From positions 82,263-146,262 of the forward strand of contig NZ_CDPK01000006.1 in the NCBI RefSeq assembly GCF_900068895.1: a DNA stretch of 64,000 bases, read 5' to 3'. Shown piece by piece: positions 22,478-33,157 of the stretch (position 1 is its first letter; every line of letters starts with the position of its first letter). The notes under the pieces are model-generated. The model was not told the origin of the DNA, did no database searches, and saw nothing but the letters and a program-made list of their open reading frames with translations. A program made the translations under genes and the position numbers. The DNA is from Erwinia sp. ErVv1 (lineage in GTDB: Bacteria > Pseudomonadota > Gammaproteobacteria > Enterobacterales > Enterobacteriaceae).

Positions 22478-23074
22478 ATGAGCCAGAGCCATTTTTTTGC
22501 CCACCTCTCACGTCTTAAGCTGATTAATCGCTGGCCACTCATGCGTAATGTGCGGACTGAGAATGTGTCTGAACACAGCCTGCAGGTTGCGATGGTGGCC
22601 CATGCGCTGGCGGTGATCAAAAATCAAAAATTCGACGGTAATCTGAACGCCGAGCGTATCGCACTGATGGCGATGTATCACGATGCCAGCGAAGTCCTGA
22701 CCGGCGATTTGCCGACGCCAGTGAAGTATTACAACGCGCAGATCGCCCACGAATACAAAAAAATCGAGAAAATTGCCCAGCTGAAGCTGATTGATATGCT
22801 GCCGGAAGAGCTGCAGGCCGCCTACCGCCCACTGCTGGATGAACACCAGCACAGTGAAGAGGAGACGGCGATTGTTAAGCAGGCTGACGCGCTGTGCGCT
22901 TACCTCAAATGTCTGGAAGAGCTGTCGGCGGGAAATCACGAATTTCAGCTGGCTAAGGCGCGGCTGGAAAAAACGCTGACGGCGCGTCACAGCCCGGAGA
23001 TGGACTATTTTGTCGAAGTCTTCGTACCCAGTTTCAGCCTCTCTCTTGATGAGATAAGCCAGGAATCTCTTTAA
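22478..23074 (+). CDS. yfbR: 5'-deoxynucleotidase YfbR
   Basis: 198 aa HD-domain phosphohydrolase that removes phosphate from deoxyribonucleoside 5'-monophosphates. Metal-binding motifs are visible: H in [14 protein letters not shown] and the HD pair in [20 protein letters not shown]. The ATG at 22478 ([19 protein letters not shown]) is used because it matches the E. coli start; the frame is open for another 66 codons upstream, but that part has no family similarity. The 224-bp gap to alaA holds no gene. Confidence 0.96.
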   Translation: MSQSHFFAHLSRLKLINRWPLMRNVRTENVSEHSLQVAMVAHALAVIKNQKFDGNLNAERIALMAMYHDASEVLTGDLPTPVKYYNAQIAHEYKKIEKIAQLKLIDMLPEELQAAYRPLLDEHQHSEEETAIVKQADALCAYLKCLEELSAGNHEFQLAKARLEKTLTARHSPEMDYFVEVFVPSFSLSLDEISQESL

Positions 23075-23115
23075 TAAAGCCTGCCGGGTATGAAAAGGAG
23101 GCGGCGGCTAACGCG

Positions 23116-24948
23116 CTAAAAAGGAAACAGCACCGGCACCATCACTACGCTGACCACCATAATCAGCAGGGTAAAGGGGACGCCGACCTTCACAAAGTCA
23201 CTGAATTTGTAGCCTCCCGGGCCAAGAACCAGCGTATTGACCGGTGAAGAGACCGGGGTCATAAAGGCAGCCGAGGCCGCCACCGCCACGATTAACGTAA
23301 AGGGATAAGGTGAAACGCCCATCTGATGAGCGGCAGCCACTCCAATTGGGGCCATAAGCACCGCCGTGGCGGTGTTAGAGATAAATAAACCAATGGTTGC
23401 ACAGAGTGCGAACAGGCAAAGCAGCATCATATGTGGGCTGCGCCCTCCCGCAATGCCCATCAGCCCATCTACGATAAGCGTTACACCACCCGTTTTTTGC
23501 AGGGCCAGCGCAAACGGCATCATCCCAACAATCAGAATGATGCTGGGCCAGTGAATGGCCCGGTAGGCGCTCTCCATATCGATGCAGCGGAATTTCCCCA
23601 TAAGCAGGCAGGCAATCAGCGCCGCTATCGCGTTGGGGATCTCGTCGGTGAGCATCATCGCCACCATCAGCGCCAGAGAAAAAATCGCGTGGGGGGCCTG
23701 ACTGTGAGCGGGGGCAACGTCGTCAATCTCAGCGGGCAGGTTGAGCATAACCACATCACGCGTTTGCTGCTGTAACAGGCGAATCTTCTTCCAGTCGCCG
23801 ATCACCAGCAGGATGTCCCCCTGCTCCAGCGGTAAGTCAATCACCGAACCTTCATAGAGCTGACCCCGGCGGCGCAATCCCACTACGCTGGTGTCATAGC
23901 GGGTACGGAACGTGATTTCACGCAGCGTTTTTCCCGCCAGCGTCGAGTCCGGCACGATCAGCACCTCGGCCAGCCCTACGTCCTGCGCACGATCTGAAAA
24001 GTAATCTCCCCGCAGGATCTTTGGCTCAAGCCGCTGTTCGCGTAAAAACTCGCGTAAATCGGTACCGGTAGCGGAGATATCAACAAGCAAAATGTCCTGC
24101 GCCCGAAATTCGGTGGTTCCGCTGACGGGAACCATCACCCGACGAAACTTGCGCCAGCGTTCCAGCCCGACCACGTTAATACCGTAGCGCTCACGAAGCT
24201 TTAAATCATCCACCCGCTGGCCAATCAGCGGCGAACCGGCCCGAACTGCCAGCCTTCTGGCGCGCCCACTCAGCTTATAGTCGCGGATGAGGTCCTGCCA
24301 GCTGCGCCGGGGGTGCCGCATGGCCTCACTCTCACTCTGCGGAGTCACCAGCCAGAAGCGCGCGATCAGCATATAGCCGATGCCCAGCATCAGGGCGACC
24401 AGCCCGATGGGCGTGACGTCAAAGAAGCCGAAGCCTTTGAGCCCCTCCCTGACCAGCTCGCTGTTAACCACCAGGTTTGGCGGCGTTGCAACCAGCGTCA
24501 GCATGCCGCTAATCAGCCCGGCAAAACTCAGCGGCATCATCAGGCGGCCAGGCGATCGCTTCATCTTCGCCGCCACGCTGAGCACTACGGGAATAAAAAT
24601 CGCCACTACGCCGGTCGAGCTCATGATTGCGCCCAGCCCTGCCACCGTGAGCATCAGCAGCACCAGCATGCGGGTTTCACTGCTTCCGGCCATTTTTATC
24701 AGCCAGTCGCCCATTTTAATCGCTACCCCGGTGCGCACCAGGCCAGCGCCAATCACAAAGAGCGCAGCAATCAGTATCACGTTAGGATCGCTGAAACCCA
24801 GGGTCGCTTCCTGGAGCGTCAGCGTGCCGCTGAGGACAAACGCAACGATGACCAACAGCGCGACGACATCCATGCGCAATCGGCCACTGGCGAATAACAG
24901 CACGGCCACCAGCAATAAACCGATTACCCAGATAAGCTCTTTATTCAC
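23116..24948 (-). CDS. yfbS: SLC13-type permease with two TrkA-C domains, YfbS
   Basis: 610 aa, the E. coli length. About 12 membrane helices of the divalent anion:sodium symporter (SLC13/CitMHS-like) superfamily are split by a soluble middle region (about residues 205-400) with two RCK/TrkA-C domains. Each domain has the form 'DILLVDI' or 'GDILLVIG' near its end. The C-terminal block [23 protein letters not shown] is a typical substrate-site hairpin. Substrate unknown. Convergent with yfbR. Confidence 0.93.
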   Translation of the reverse strand: MNKELIWVIGLLLVAVLLFASGRLRMDVVALLVIVAFVLSGTLTLQEATLGFSDPNVILIAALFVIGAGLVRTGVAIKMGDWLIKMAGSSETRMLVLLMLTVAGLGAIMSSTGVVAIFIPVVLSVAAKMKRSPGRLMMPLSFAGLISGMLTLVATPPNLVVNSELVREGLKGFGFFDVTPIGLVALMLGIGYMLIARFWLVTPQSESEAMRHPRRSWQDLIRDYKLSGRARRLAVRAGSPLIGQRVDDLKLRERYGINVVGLERWRKFRRVMVPVSGTTEFRAQDILLVDISATGTDLREFLREQRLEPKILRGDYFSDRAQDVGLAEVLIVPDSTLAGKTLREITFRTRYDTSVVGLRRRGQLYEGSVIDLPLEQGDILLVIGDWKKIRLLQQQTRDVVMLNLPAEIDDVAPAHSQAPHAIFSLALMVAMMLTDEIPNAIAALIACLLMGKFRCIDMESAYRAIHWPSIILIVGMMPFALALQKTGGVTLIVDGLMGIAGGRSPHMMLLCLFALCATIGLFISNTATAVLMAPIGVAAAHQMGVSPYPFTLIVAVAASAAFMTPVSSPVNTLVLGPGGYKFSDFVKVGVPFTLLIMVVSVVMVPVLFPF

Positions 24949-24989
24949 GGCAACCCTCTGTACGTTAACGGGAACTGTACAGATTGTGG

Positions 24990-25020
24990 CATAAAAAAAC
25001 CCCGCATAAGCGGGGTTAAA
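24990..25020 (-). terminator. Terminator of hxpA
   Basis: Stem AACCCCGC (24998-25005) and GCGGGGTT (25010-25017) with an ATAA loop. In the minus direction it is followed by T7. It lies between the hxpA stop and yfbS. Confidence 0.9.
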
Positions 25021-25027
25021 TCATCTC

Positions 25028-25687
25028 TTAGTGCTTTCGGTGTACATCAATGCTGCCGTCAGGGTTCTTATGCACAATCAGCTCTTCAAGGGAGCTGAGC
25101 TGCATATCGACATCTTCCAGTCGCGGCGCGCCCGCAGGCGGATTGACCGCAAGCACATGGCAGCCTGCTGCCAGTCCCGAGAGAATACCGGCGGCGGCAT
25201 CTTCGACAACGACACACTCTTCCGGCTCCAGATCGAGCAGCTGAGCGCCCAGCAGATACGCATCCGGCTCAGGCTTGCCATTCTGCACCCGCTCGGCGGT
25301 GACCAGCACTTCCGGCTCGGGCAGCCCCGCCGCCTTACGTCGGGCCGATGCCACCGGCAATGAGCCTGATGTCACAATCGCCCAGGGAATGTCCAGTTCG
25401 TCCAGCGTAGCCAGAAGCTGCATGGCACCCGGCAGGGCGGTGATCCCGTCGGTATCCTCAGCCTCACTCTTTTCCAGAGCAAAAAATTCCTGCTGAATCG
25501 CCTCGTCCGACGCCCCGGCCATAAAATGGCGCAGTGAGGTAATTGCCTGCTTGCCGTGAATAAAATTCAGCACGTCATCCGCTGCAATACCGTGACGCGA
25601 TGCCCAGCCTGTCCAGGCGCGTTCGACCACCGGAAGTGAATCCACCAGCGTGCCGTCCAGATCAAACAGAAAACCTTTACACTTCAC
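25028..25687 (-). CDS. hxpA: Sugar/hexitol phosphatase, HAD family (YfbT)
   Basis: 219 aa HAD-superfamily phosphatase with the nucleophile motif FLFDLDGTLVDS (D9 and D11), motif II TSGS, lysine in NGKPEPDAYL and motif IV VVVEDAAAGILSG. E. coli YfbT/HxpA acts on hexitol and sugar phosphates. The gene is 20 bp downstream of yfbU. Confidence 0.94.
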   Translation of the reverse strand: MKCKGFLFDLDGTLVDSLPVVERAWTGWASRHGIAADDVLNFIHGKQAITSLRHFMAGASDEAIQQEFFALEKSEAEDTDGITALPGAMQLLATLDELDIPWAIVTSGSLPVASARRKAAGLPEPEVLVTAERVQNGKPEPDAYLLGAQLLDLEPEECVVVEDAAAGILSGLAAGCHVLAVNPPAGAPRLEDVDMQLSSLEELIVHKNPDGSIDVHRKH

Positions 25688-25707
25688 TACGCTCTTCCTT
25701 ACCCAAC

Positions 25708-26202
25708 TCAGGCGTTGATGATTTGCGCGATCTCATTCGCACTCAAATGGTACTGCCTTGGACAAGTGTGCCACACAGTCAGCATCCGTTGGTACTTTTC
25801 CCACATCGGCGTCTGGGCATTAAAGCCGTGAAGGCTGGAATCAAAGTGCGTATAACGCCCCTCCACGTGCACCATAAACCGCACATAGCCAAGCAACTGC
25901 GCCTCGGTGGCCGCGTCAAAACCATGAAACATCAGTCGGCGCGCTTCAATAACGCTGGGATCTTTCAGATTAGTCCAGGAAACGTGCAGTGCGTGATGCA
26001 TCTCCATAATATCAATCAGCGTTCGGCACTGGGCTTCGCTCAGCGCACCGAACTCACGATCCAGCTCGCGCATTTGCAAACCGTAGCCGCGCTCGATGAT
26101 TGTCTGCTGACGGCGATAGCTCTCAGCGTTATCCGGGTCGAGCATGCTCATGATTTTATACTGATTAGCGAGGATCAAGCGCTGAGGGGCGGTCATTTCC
26201 AT
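25708..26202 (-). CDS. yfbU: YfbU family protein
   Basis: 164 aa, exactly the E. coli length, from the ATG at 26202 ([18 protein letters not shown]); the upstream frame is open for 28 codons but unrelated. The protein is conserved among enterobacteria with no known biochemical role and no signal peptide or membrane segment. Conserved blocks are [33 protein letters not shown] and [18 protein letters not shown]. Confidence 0.94.
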   Translation of the reverse strand: MEMTAPQRLILANQYKIMSMLDPDNAESYRRQQTIIERGYGLQMRELDREFGALSEAQCRTLIDIMEMHHALHVSWTNLKDPSVIEARRLMFHGFDAATEAQLLGYVRFMVHVEGRYTHFDSSLHGFNAQTPMWEKYQRMLTVWHTCPRQYHLSANEIAQIINA

Positions 26203-26350
26203 TATGAACTCCTGCATCGGGGTAGAGAAACTGAAATCGGAAGAATGACTCAGGATCGCATAACCCGCCTGCAGGCGGTATGGCAAGGTGACGGTTCTTT
26301 GATTCAGGCCGGGTTTTTCGTGGCTTTAAGGCGTTAACCCCGCCATTGCA

Positions 26351-26803
26351 TCAAAGATCGTCCAGAAAGGTTTTATCAAGCTGTCTGAAGGCCCGCTTCA
26401 ACACGTCGGCCAGCGACTGATAGGTCGGTTTACCCTCAACGGGTGCGATGGCCTGTCCGGCAGCCTGCAATTTTTCACGAACCTCGTGGAACCAGCTCAG
26501 CAATGCAGGCGGCAGTGGCGTAACAGAGCGCTTGCCCAGCCACCATAGTCCCTGCATAGGCAGGCTACAGGCAAACAGGGCGGTCGCAATGGCCGGTCCC
26601 AGCTGCCCCCCGAGGGCAATTTGCCAGGTCAGAGAGAAGATAGCCAGCGGCGGCATAAAGCGAATGGCGAAACGCGTTGCGCGAGTGACTCTATTCTCAG
26701 GAAACATTGGGGCGAGGCGCTTATCGACTGGCCACGTCTTCATATAATACTGCCCGTTCTGGAACAGTTTAAACCAACCGACGCTGCCTGATTCATTAGC
26801 CAT
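26351..26803 (-). CDS. yfbV: UPF0208 membrane protein YfbV
   Basis: 150 aa from the ATG at 26803 ([21 protein letters not shown]). Two adjacent membrane helices occupy about residues 45-90 ([15 protein letters not shown] and [16 protein letters not shown]). In E. coli YfbV has been linked to Ter macrodomain insulation. It is divergent from ackA across 326 bp. Confidence 0.93.
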   Translation of the reverse strand: MANESGSVGWFKLFQNGQYYMKTWPVDKRLAPMFPENRVTRATRFAIRFMPPLAIFSLTWQIALGGQLGPAIATALFACSLPMQGLWWLGKRSVTPLPPALLSWFHEVREKLQAAGQAIAPVEGKPTYQSLADVLKRAFRQLDKTFLDDL

Positions 26804-27129
26804 AGCTGACCTCAATTCTGAAGAGATAAAATTAATAACACGCTTAAACAACTTTACACGACATTTTTCAAAAAATTTTGTCTTTAAAGGGCTCTCTGGT
26901 TATCCTGTGCGCATTTGTTGACTACCTGTTGCAGGGTTGCTGCCGCCTGACAGGCTTATGTGCACTTAAGCGGCAACAATCAAAAAATCGCGTAAATTTT
27001 CTGAGATTTTTTTGCTTTCGGACAAAATTTTCCAGGAGCATATTGTTCATCATTAATGTCCTGCTTTCATGCGTCACGCTGATAGCCCGATCGCGTTTTT
27101 TTCGCCACTTTTAACTAATAGGACCTTCC
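26804..27129. promoter_or_regulatory. Divergent yfbV/ackA promoter region
   Basis: 326 bp without a gene. It must hold promoters in both directions. A/T-rich tracts are present around 26985-27030; I could not identify specific operators. Confidence 0.5.
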
Positions 27130-28332
27130 ATGTCGAGTAAGTTAGTTCTGGTTCTGAACTGCGGCAGTTCTTCGCTTAAGTTTGCCATCATCGATCCTGC
27201 AAGCGGTGAAGAGTACCTCTCCGGTTTAGCCGAATGTTTCCACCTGCCCGAAGCACGCATCAAGTGGAAGATCGAAGAGGGCAAACAGGAAGCCACGCTG
27301 GGGGCAGGTGCCGCGCACAGCGAAGCCCTCAACTTCATCGTTAAAACTATTCTGGCACAAAAAACCGCCCTGTCAGCACAAATTACTGCAATCGGCCATC
27401 GCATTGTTCACGGTGGCGAAAAACTCACGCACTCGGTCATTATCGATCGTGATGTGATTCAGGGTATTAAAGATGCCTCTTCCTTCGCTCCGCTGCACAA
27501 CCCGGCGCACCTGATCGGCATTGAGGAGGCGATGAAAAACTTCCCGCACCTCTCTGATAAGAATGTCGCGGTTTTTGATACCGCTTTCCATCAGACAATG
27601 CCTGAAGAGTCCTATCTCTATGCCCTGCCCTACTCACTCTATAAAGAGCACGGCATCCGACGCTACGGCGCGCACGGTACCAGCCACTACTACGTCACTC
27701 AGGAAGCAGCCAAAAAGCTGAACAAGCCGGTCGATGAGCTGAATATTATCACCTGTCACTTGGGCAACGGCGGCTCCGTCTCCGCCATTCGTAACGGTAA
27801 GTGCGTGGATACCTCCATGGGCCTGACGCCGCTCGAAGGCCTGGTGATGGGCACCCGCTCCGGTGATATCGATCCCGCCATTATCTTCTTCCTGTACGAT
27901 ACGCTGGGCATGAGCGTTGACGCGATTAATAAGATGCTGACTAAAGAGTCGGGCCTGCTTGGCCTGACGGGCGTGACCAGCGACTGTCGCTATGTGGAAG
28001 ATAACTACCAGGTGAAAGAGGATGCCAAACGGGCGATGGATGTTTACTGCCACCGTCTCGCCAAATATATCGGTTCCTATACCGCGCTGATGGAAGGTCG
28101 ACTGGATGCAGTAATCTTTACCGGCGGCATCGGCGAAAATGCCGCGATGGTGCGCGAGCTGTCGCTGGCGAAGCTGAGCCTGCTGGGCTTTGAAGTCGAT
28201 CATGAGCGCAATCTGGCCGCGCGTTTTGGTAAATCCGGCTTTATCAGCAAAGACGGCACCCGGCCTGCTCTGGTTATTCCAACCAATGAAGAGCTGGTCA
28301 TCGCCCGTGATGCCAGCCGTCTCACCGCATAA
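27130..28332 (+). CDS. ackA: Acetate kinase
   Basis: 400 aa. Converts acetyl phosphate and ADP to acetate and ATP, the last step of acetate overflow. Family signatures are complete: [15 protein letters not shown] near the N-terminus, [22 protein letters not shown], the phosphate loop [22 protein letters not shown] and the C-terminal NEE ([10 protein letters not shown]). It is followed by pta on the same strand after 158 bp. Confidence 0.98.
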   Translation: MSSKLVLVLNCGSSSLKFAIIDPASGEEYLSGLAECFHLPEARIKWKIEEGKQEATLGAGAAHSEALNFIVKTILAQKTALSAQITAIGHRIVHGGEKLTHSVIIDRDVIQGIKDASSFAPLHNPAHLIGIEEAMKNFPHLSDKNVAVFDTAFHQTMPEESYLYALPYSLYKEHGIRRYGAHGTSHYYVTQEAAKKLNKPVDELNIITCHLGNGGSVSAIRNGKCVDTSMGLTPLEGLVMGTRSGDIDPAIIFFLYDTLGMSVDAINKMLTKESGLLGLTGVTSDCRYVEDNYQVKEDAKRAMDVYCHRLAKYIGSYTALMEGRLDAVIFTGGIGENAAMVRELSLAKLSLLGFEVDHERNLAARFGKSGFISKDGTRPALVIPTNEELVIARDASRLTA

Positions 28333-28341
28333 GCACGTCTT

Positions 28342-28362
28342 CCGCCAGCGCAGCTGGCGGCA
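28342..28362 (+). other. Hairpin in the ackA-pta gap
   Basis: Perfect 8-bp GC stem CCGCCAGC (28342-28349) and GCTGGCGG (28353-28360) 10 bp after the ackA stop. Only a weak T-run follows, so it may protect or process the ackA 3' end rather than stop transcription. Confidence 0.6.
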
Positions 28363-28490
28363 TTAGTTTTGACACTAACAACTACATACCCGGTATAACG
28401 GGAGCTGTGGCAGAGAGAAGTCTCGGCTTGCTGACCCTGAAGCAAGCGCCGCCTGCCGCCGCTATAAAAGGTTAACAAGAGAGGTTTATC

Positions 28491-30635
28491 GTGTCTCGTA
28501 CCATTATGTTGATTCCTACCGGCACCAGCGTCGGCCTCACCAGTATTAGTCTCGGCGTAATCCGGGCCATGGAACGCAAAGGCGTTCGTCTCAGCGTGTT
28601 TAAACCTATCGCTCAGCCGCGCACCGGTGGTGATGCCCACGACCAGACGACCCTTATTATCCGAAAAAACTCGTCTATCCCTGCTGCCGAGCCGCTACAG
28701 ATGAGCCGCGTCGAATCGCTGCTGGGCACCAATCAGCAGGATGTGCTGATGGAAGAGATCATCAAGCGATACCATGAAAATACGAAAGATGCCGAAGTGG
28801 TGCTGGTTGAAGGGCTGGTCCCGACCCGCAAACATCAGTTTGCCTCCGCGCTGAACTATGAAATAGCTAAAACGCTGAACGCCGAAATCGTTTTTGTTAT
28901 GTCGCTGGGCAACGATTCGCCAGCGCAGTTAAAAGAGCGCATTGAACTGACGCAAAGCAGCTTTGGCGGCAGCAAAAATAAAAGCATCACCGGCGTGATC
29001 ATTAACAAGCTGAACGCCCCGGTTGACGATCAGGGACGTACCCGCCCCGATCTTTCTGAAATTTTTGATGATTCCACCAAGGCCAGCGTCGCCAATATCG
29101 ATCCGAAGCAGCTGTTTGCCAACAGCCCCCTGCCGGTACTGGGCTGCGTCCCCTGGAGTTTCGATCTGATCGCGACGCGCGCGATTGATATGTGCCGTCA
29201 TCTGAATGCCGATGTGATTAATGAAGGTGATATCCAGACCCGACGCGTCAAATCGGTGACCTTCTGCGCGCGCAGCCTGCCACATATGCTGGAGCATTTC
29301 CGTCCCGGCTCTCTGCTGGTGACCTCAGCAGACCGTCCCGACGTGCTGGTCGCCGCCTGTCTGGCCGCGATGAACGGCGTGGAAATTGGTGCCGTACTGC
29401 TGACCGGTGGCTATCAGATTGACGAGCCGATCCGTAAGCTTTGCGAACGTGCTTTTGCCACCGGCCTGCCGGTGTTTATGGTGAAAACCAATACCTGGCA
29501 GACCTCACTAAGCCTGCAAAGTTTTAATCTTGAAGTGCCTGCCGACGATACCCAGCGCATCGAGCGCGTGCAGGAATATGTCGCCAGCCACATTGATGCC
29601 GAATGGATTGACTCGCTGACGGCAACCTCCGAACGTAGCCGTCGCCTCTCACCTCCGGCTTTCCGCTATCAGCTGACCGAGCTGGCGCGCGAGGCGGGCA
29701 AGCGCATTGTCCTGCCGGAAGGTGACGAACCGCGCACGGTTAAAGCGGCAGCTATCTGCGCCGCACGTGGCATCGCGACCTGTATCCTGCTGGGTAATCC
29801 GGATGAGATCCAGCGCGTGGCGGCCGTTCAGGGCGTTGAGCTGGGCAAGGGGATCGAGATTGTTGACCCGGATGCCGTGCGGGAGAATTACGTACCGCGC
29901 CTGGTCGAGCTGCGTAAAAGCAAGGGCATGACGGAAGTCGTCGCTCAGGAGCAGCTTGAAGACAACGTGATGCTCGGTACTATGATGCTGGAGCGGGGAG
30001 AAGTTGACGGCCTGGTTTCGGGTGCGGTACACACCACGGCGAATACTATCCGTCCGCCGCTACAGTTAATTAAGACCGCCCCGAACAGCTCGCTGGTCTC
30101 TTCGATCTTCTTTATGCTGCTGCCTGAACAGGTACTGGTATATGGCGACTGTGCAATCAATCCGGATCCTAATCCGGAGCAACTGGCAGAAATTGCCATT
30201 CAGTCCGCAGATTCCGCCACCGCCTTTGGCATCGAGCCTCGTGTGGCGATGATCTCCTACTCTACCGGCAACTCCGGCGCGGGCAGCGACGTTGAGAAAG
30301 TGCGCGAAGCAACGCGCATTGCCAAGGAGAAGCGTCCCGATCTCATTATTGACGGTCCGTTGCAATACGATGCAGCTATTATGGCTGACGTGGCGAAATC
30401 CAAAGCGCCAGATTCTCCGGTCGCAGGTCGGGCAACCGTGTTCATCTTCCCGGATTTGAACACCGGTAATACCACCTACAAAGCCGTGCAGCGCTCTGCC
30501 GATCTGATCTCAATCGGGCCAATGCTTCAGGGAATGCGCAAGCCGGTCAACGATTTGTCACGTGGCGCGCTGGTTGACGATATCGTTTATACCATTGCGC
30601 TGACTGCGATCCAGTCAAAGCAGGCTGAAGGCTAA
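28491..30635 (+). CDS. pta: Phosphate acetyltransferase
   Basis: 714 aa, the long enterobacterial form. It interconverts acetyl-CoA and acetyl phosphate. The N-terminal P-loop-like domain starts [18 protein letters not shown] (about 1-230), the DRTGG regulatory domain is in the middle (about 230-340), and the catalytic PTA/PTB domain is at the C-terminus (about 390-714) with [34 protein letters not shown] and [22 protein letters not shown] Shine-Dalgarno AAGAGAGG precedes the ATG. Together with ackA it sets the acetyl-phosphate pool. Confidence 0.98.
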   Translation: MSRTIMLIPTGTSVGLTSISLGVIRAMERKGVRLSVFKPIAQPRTGGDAHDQTTLIIRKNSSIPAAEPLQMSRVESLLGTNQQDVLMEEIIKRYHENTKDAEVVLVEGLVPTRKHQFASALNYEIAKTLNAEIVFVMSLGNDSPAQLKERIELTQSSFGGSKNKSITGVIINKLNAPVDDQGRTRPDLSEIFDDSTKASVANIDPKQLFANSPLPVLGCVPWSFDLIATRAIDMCRHLNADVINEGDIQTRRVKSVTFCARSLPHMLEHFRPGSLLVTSADRPDVLVAACLAAMNGVEIGAVLLTGGYQIDEPIRKLCERAFATGLPVFMVKTNTWQTSLSLQSFNLEVPADDTQRIERVQEYVASHIDAEWIDSLTATSERSRRLSPPAFRYQLTELAREAGKRIVLPEGDEPRTVKAAAICAARGIATCILLGNPDEIQRVAAVQGVELGKGIEIVDPDAVRENYVPRLVELRKSKGMTEVVAQEQLEDNVMLGTMMLERGEVDGLVSGAVHTTANTIRPPLQLIKTAPNSSLVSSIFFMLLPEQVLVYGDCAINPDPNPEQLAEIAIQSADSATAFGIEPRVAMISYSTGNSGAGSDVEKVREATRIAKEKRPDLIIDGPLQYDAAIMADVAKSKAPDSPVAGRATVFIFPDLNTGNTTYKAVQRSADLISIGPMLQGMRKPVNDLSRGALVDDIVYTIALTAIQSKQAEG

Positions 30636-30654
30636 TCGGATCTGAGTTTTCTAT

Positions 30655-30680
30655 GGCGGGGCATTTTCGACCCGCCTTTT
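30655..30680 (+). terminator. Terminator of pta
   Basis: Stem GGCGGG (30655-30660) and CCCGCC (30671-30676) with a 10-base loop followed by TTTT, 20 bp past the pta stop. Confidence 0.82.
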
Positions 30681-30991
30681 ATTAAAAAGCATGCTTAGCC
30701 GATGAGTGAACTTTTAGCGGCAAAAAGGCGATCTTAGTCCCAAAACACCCCTAAGAACATTCCATAATCCTATATTTTCGCCTGAGACATTCATCTCCCT
30801 AAAGTCATTTCCTCATCCAACCTTCCATTAACTCAATAATTCCCAACAAGAATTTAATTTTTTATTTTTTTTCTGGTAGAAACAACCGATTGCGACCAGG
30901 CTTATCACCAGCAGGGCGTATTAGATAAAGTCATTAATAACGATGTTTGATTATGGCATCGAATAACTATCCGACTAAGGGAGACTTCGCA
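30681..30991. promoter_or_regulatory. AT-rich upstream region of the membrane protein gene
   Basis: About 310 bp without a gene, strongly AT-rich with TTTTTTATTTTTTTT-like runs near 30860. It should contain the promoter of the gene starting at 30992. No operator was recognised. Confidence 0.5.
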
Positions 30992-31993
30992 ATGAGTGAT
31001 ACTCAAATCCATCCGGTTTACAGTGAATTAAACACGGGTATACCGCTTAAGCGTATTTCGTGGAGCGCCGTTTTTGCAGGCGTTATCATTTCCATCGTTA
31101 TTTATTTGTTACTCACCATTTTAGGTACGGCAATTGGTGCTACGACAATTGACCCGCTTAAAGAACAAAATCCAGTGGACGGTCTCGGTAAAGGCGCGTT
31201 GATCTGGACCGGCCTTTCAATGCTTATTTCTATTGCAGCGGGTGCATTTATTACCGGTCGACTGGCCCAGCGTGAAGGCGCGCTGCACGGCGTGCTGATG
31301 TGGGCAGTTAACACGCTGATTTGCGTCTGGCTGGTGGTATCGGTATTAAGCAGCGCGGTAAGCGGCACGGCCAGCGTTATTGGTTCTGGCTTCAGCTTAC
31401 TGGGTAATGGTATTTCTGCCGTTGCGCCTTCTGTCACTCAGGCAGCAAAGGATAAGCTACAGGAAAATAATATCGATCTTAACAGTATCCAGAATGAGCT
31501 TGAAACCACGCTGCGCCAGACCGGTAAACCCGAACTGCAGCCTGAAAATCTCAAGCAGGATGCCAACAATGAGAAAAATCACGCACAGAACCAGGCTGAA
31601 AATACCGCTACGCATCAGCAGTCAGCGGATACTGATTTAGCCAACTGGTTCCAGGGCGTTATTCAGCGCAATCAGTCAACGCTTCAGGCTGCTGACCTTG
31701 ATGCACTGAAAAATATTATTAAAGCACGTACAGGCAAAAGCGATCAGGAAGTCGATCAGATCGTTGCCCAGACGCAGCAGAGTTATCAGCAGGCGTATCA
31801 GAAATATGAAGAGTTGAAGAAACAGGCTGAGCAGAAAGCGCGTGAAGCCGGTGATAAAGCAGCCTCTGCCACGGCTAAAGCCAGCTGGGTGACACTTATC
31901 ATTCTGCTGATTGAAGCCGTTATCGCAGGTTTCCTGGGCAAGGCCGGTCGTAAAAGCCAGCCGCATCAGGTTAATCAGGTAAATGTGCATTAA
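30992..31993 (+). CDS. Four-helix membrane protein of unknown function with a Q/N-rich helical middle
   Basis: 333 aa from the ATG at 30992, which has AAGGGAG 11 bases upstream; an in-frame start 15 codons earlier lacks a good ribosome site. Hydrophobic helices lie at about 23-45 (WSAVFAGVIISIVIYLLL), 66-88, 98-122, and a last one at 297-316. Between helices 3 and 4 is a 175-residue polar segment rich in Q, N, E and K with heptad-like stretches, probably coiled-coil. The N-terminal WSAVFAG motif with glycine-rich helices is seen in proteins often annotated PhnA-like or CAP-Gly-like membrane proteins, labels that say little about function. It sits where E. coli has yfcC, and its own terminator follows. 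Confidence 0.75.
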   Translation: MSDTQIHPVYSELNTGIPLKRISWSAVFAGVIISIVIYLLLTILGTAIGATTIDPLKEQNPVDGLGKGALIWTGLSMLISIAAGAFITGRLAQREGALHGVLMWAVNTLICVWLVVSVLSSAVSGTASVIGSGFSLLGNGISAVAPSVTQAAKDKLQENNIDLNSIQNELETTLRQTGKPELQPENLKQDANNEKNHAQNQAENTATHQQSADTDLANWFQGVIQRNQSTLQAADLDALKNIIKARTGKSDQEVDQIVAQTQQSYQQAYQKYEELKKQAEQKAREAGDKAASATAKASWVTLIILLIEAVIAGFLGKAGRKSQPHQVNQVNVH

Positions 31994-32018
31994 TTAATAT
32001 CGTTATCCGCATTACCCG

Positions 32019-32049
32019 AAGGGCCAGCCAGCGAGCTGGCCCTTTTTGC
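32019..32049 (+). terminator. Terminator of the membrane protein gene
   Basis: Stem AAGGGCCAGC (32019-32028) and GCTGGCCCTT (32035-32044) with a 6-base loop, followed by TTT. Confidence 0.9.
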
Positions 32050-32130
32050 ATTTGAGCAGGCTGAGGGAATTATGGCGCGGGAAGGTTTGCGGGTAGGGCC
32101 AGTCGCGGGAAGGTTGTAGGGGTCGCCTAC

Positions 32131-32324
32131 GGGTGGGGCCCGGTGCCTGGCGGTCCTCGCGCCGCGCGTTGCGCGGTTCCTTCGCTCCGTTCGTCGACCT
32201 TTCGGACCGGGCATGACGGGACGTCCCTGTCCCGGCATGCCCTTGTGCCAGCATCCCTGCTGGCCCATCCGGGTCTTCCTCTCTCCACTCAGCGCTGCGG
32301 ATTGCCTGTCCCCGGGCCCCACCC
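32131..32324. repeat. MITE-like element 1 (inverted, divergent copy)
   Basis: 194 bp bounded by perfect 13-bp inverted ends GGGTGGGGCCCGG (32131-32143) and CCGGGCCCCACCC (32312-32324). Its reverse complement shares blocks with elements 2 and 3, including AGCAGGGATGCTG and a CGAGGAC...AACGCG core, so it is a diverged member in the opposite direction. It has no transposase and no credible gene. Confidence 0.7.
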
Positions 32325-32614
32325 GCCTGCTCCTCTTGCATTGTGCTGGCTGCGGGTAAGAGCGGTTCCGGGGGTAACATAAACTCTTTCGGCAGGTTTG
32401 GAAGAGGAAGAACTCTGCAAATAAGAAAACTTCTGTGCTAAAAATTCAGTGCCATTGGCTGGGCAGGCGCTATCAAAAGCACATTACCGGATTACCTGCT
32501 AGTGGGCCGGGCGGGCTACAAAGCCTGAGCGCTATTAGGGCTTAACTGGAAGTCGTGCTGATGATACCTGCGGAGACTAAAGGGTTTTACTAAAAGCAAC
32601 TCAGCAGCCTGAGA
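32325..32614. other. Spacer between repeat elements, no gene
   Basis: 290 bp. It contains CATTGTGCTGGCTGCGGGTAA (around 32339), which recurs at about 32913 ahead of element 3, so the flanks of the elements are duplicated too. Nothing else recognisable. Confidence 0.55.
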
Positions 32615-32818
32615 GGTGGACAATCCCTGCGGGTGACGGGCATTCCGCAGCGCTGCGGCGAAGATGTAAGGCCAGGCGAGGGCAGCAGGGATGCTGCACT
32701 CAGGGAGTGGCGGGCAGGACGCCCGCTCGCGACCGGGCCGTCCGGCCTGGAGCCGGAGCCAAAGGCACCACGTAACGCGTGGCGTGAGGACGCCCGGCGA
32801 ACGCTGGGATTGTCCACC
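32615..32818. repeat. MITE-like element 2
   Basis: 204 bp bounded by perfect 13-bp inverted ends GGTGGACAATCCC (32615-32627) and GGGATTGTCCACC (32806-32818). It contains several internal palindromes (CGCAGCGCTGCG, GGCGGGCAGGACGCCCGC, CGTAACGCG). It is nearly identical to element 3, 339 bp downstream. Confidence 0.82.
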
Positions 32819-32953
32819 GGCATCGCAGGTATTGCAGCCTGCACAACTTACCAGGTAACCAGCGGGGTGGCGGAATGCCTGTCACCGGGCCCCCATCCGT
32901 TGCTGCTTTAACATTGTGCTGGCTGCGGGTAAAAGCAACTCAAAAACCTGAGA

Positions 32954-33157
32954 GGTGGACAATCCCTGCGGTTGACGGGCATTCCGCAGCGCTGCGGCGA
33001 AGACGTAAGGCCAGGCGAGGGCAGCAGGGATGCTGCTCTCAGGGAGCGGCGGGCAGGACGCCCGCTCGCGACCGGGCCGTCCGGGCCGGAGCCGGAGCCA
33101 AAGGCACCACGTAACGCGTGGCGTGAGGACGCCCGGCGAACGCTGGGATTGTCCACC
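32954..33157. repeat. MITE-like element 3
   Basis: Same 13-bp inverted ends as element 2 (32954-32966 and 33145-33157). Over 248 aligned bases (32592-32839 against 32931-33178) I count about 10 differences and no gaps. The right end is also the first unit of the 57-bp tandem repeat. Confidence 0.82.
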
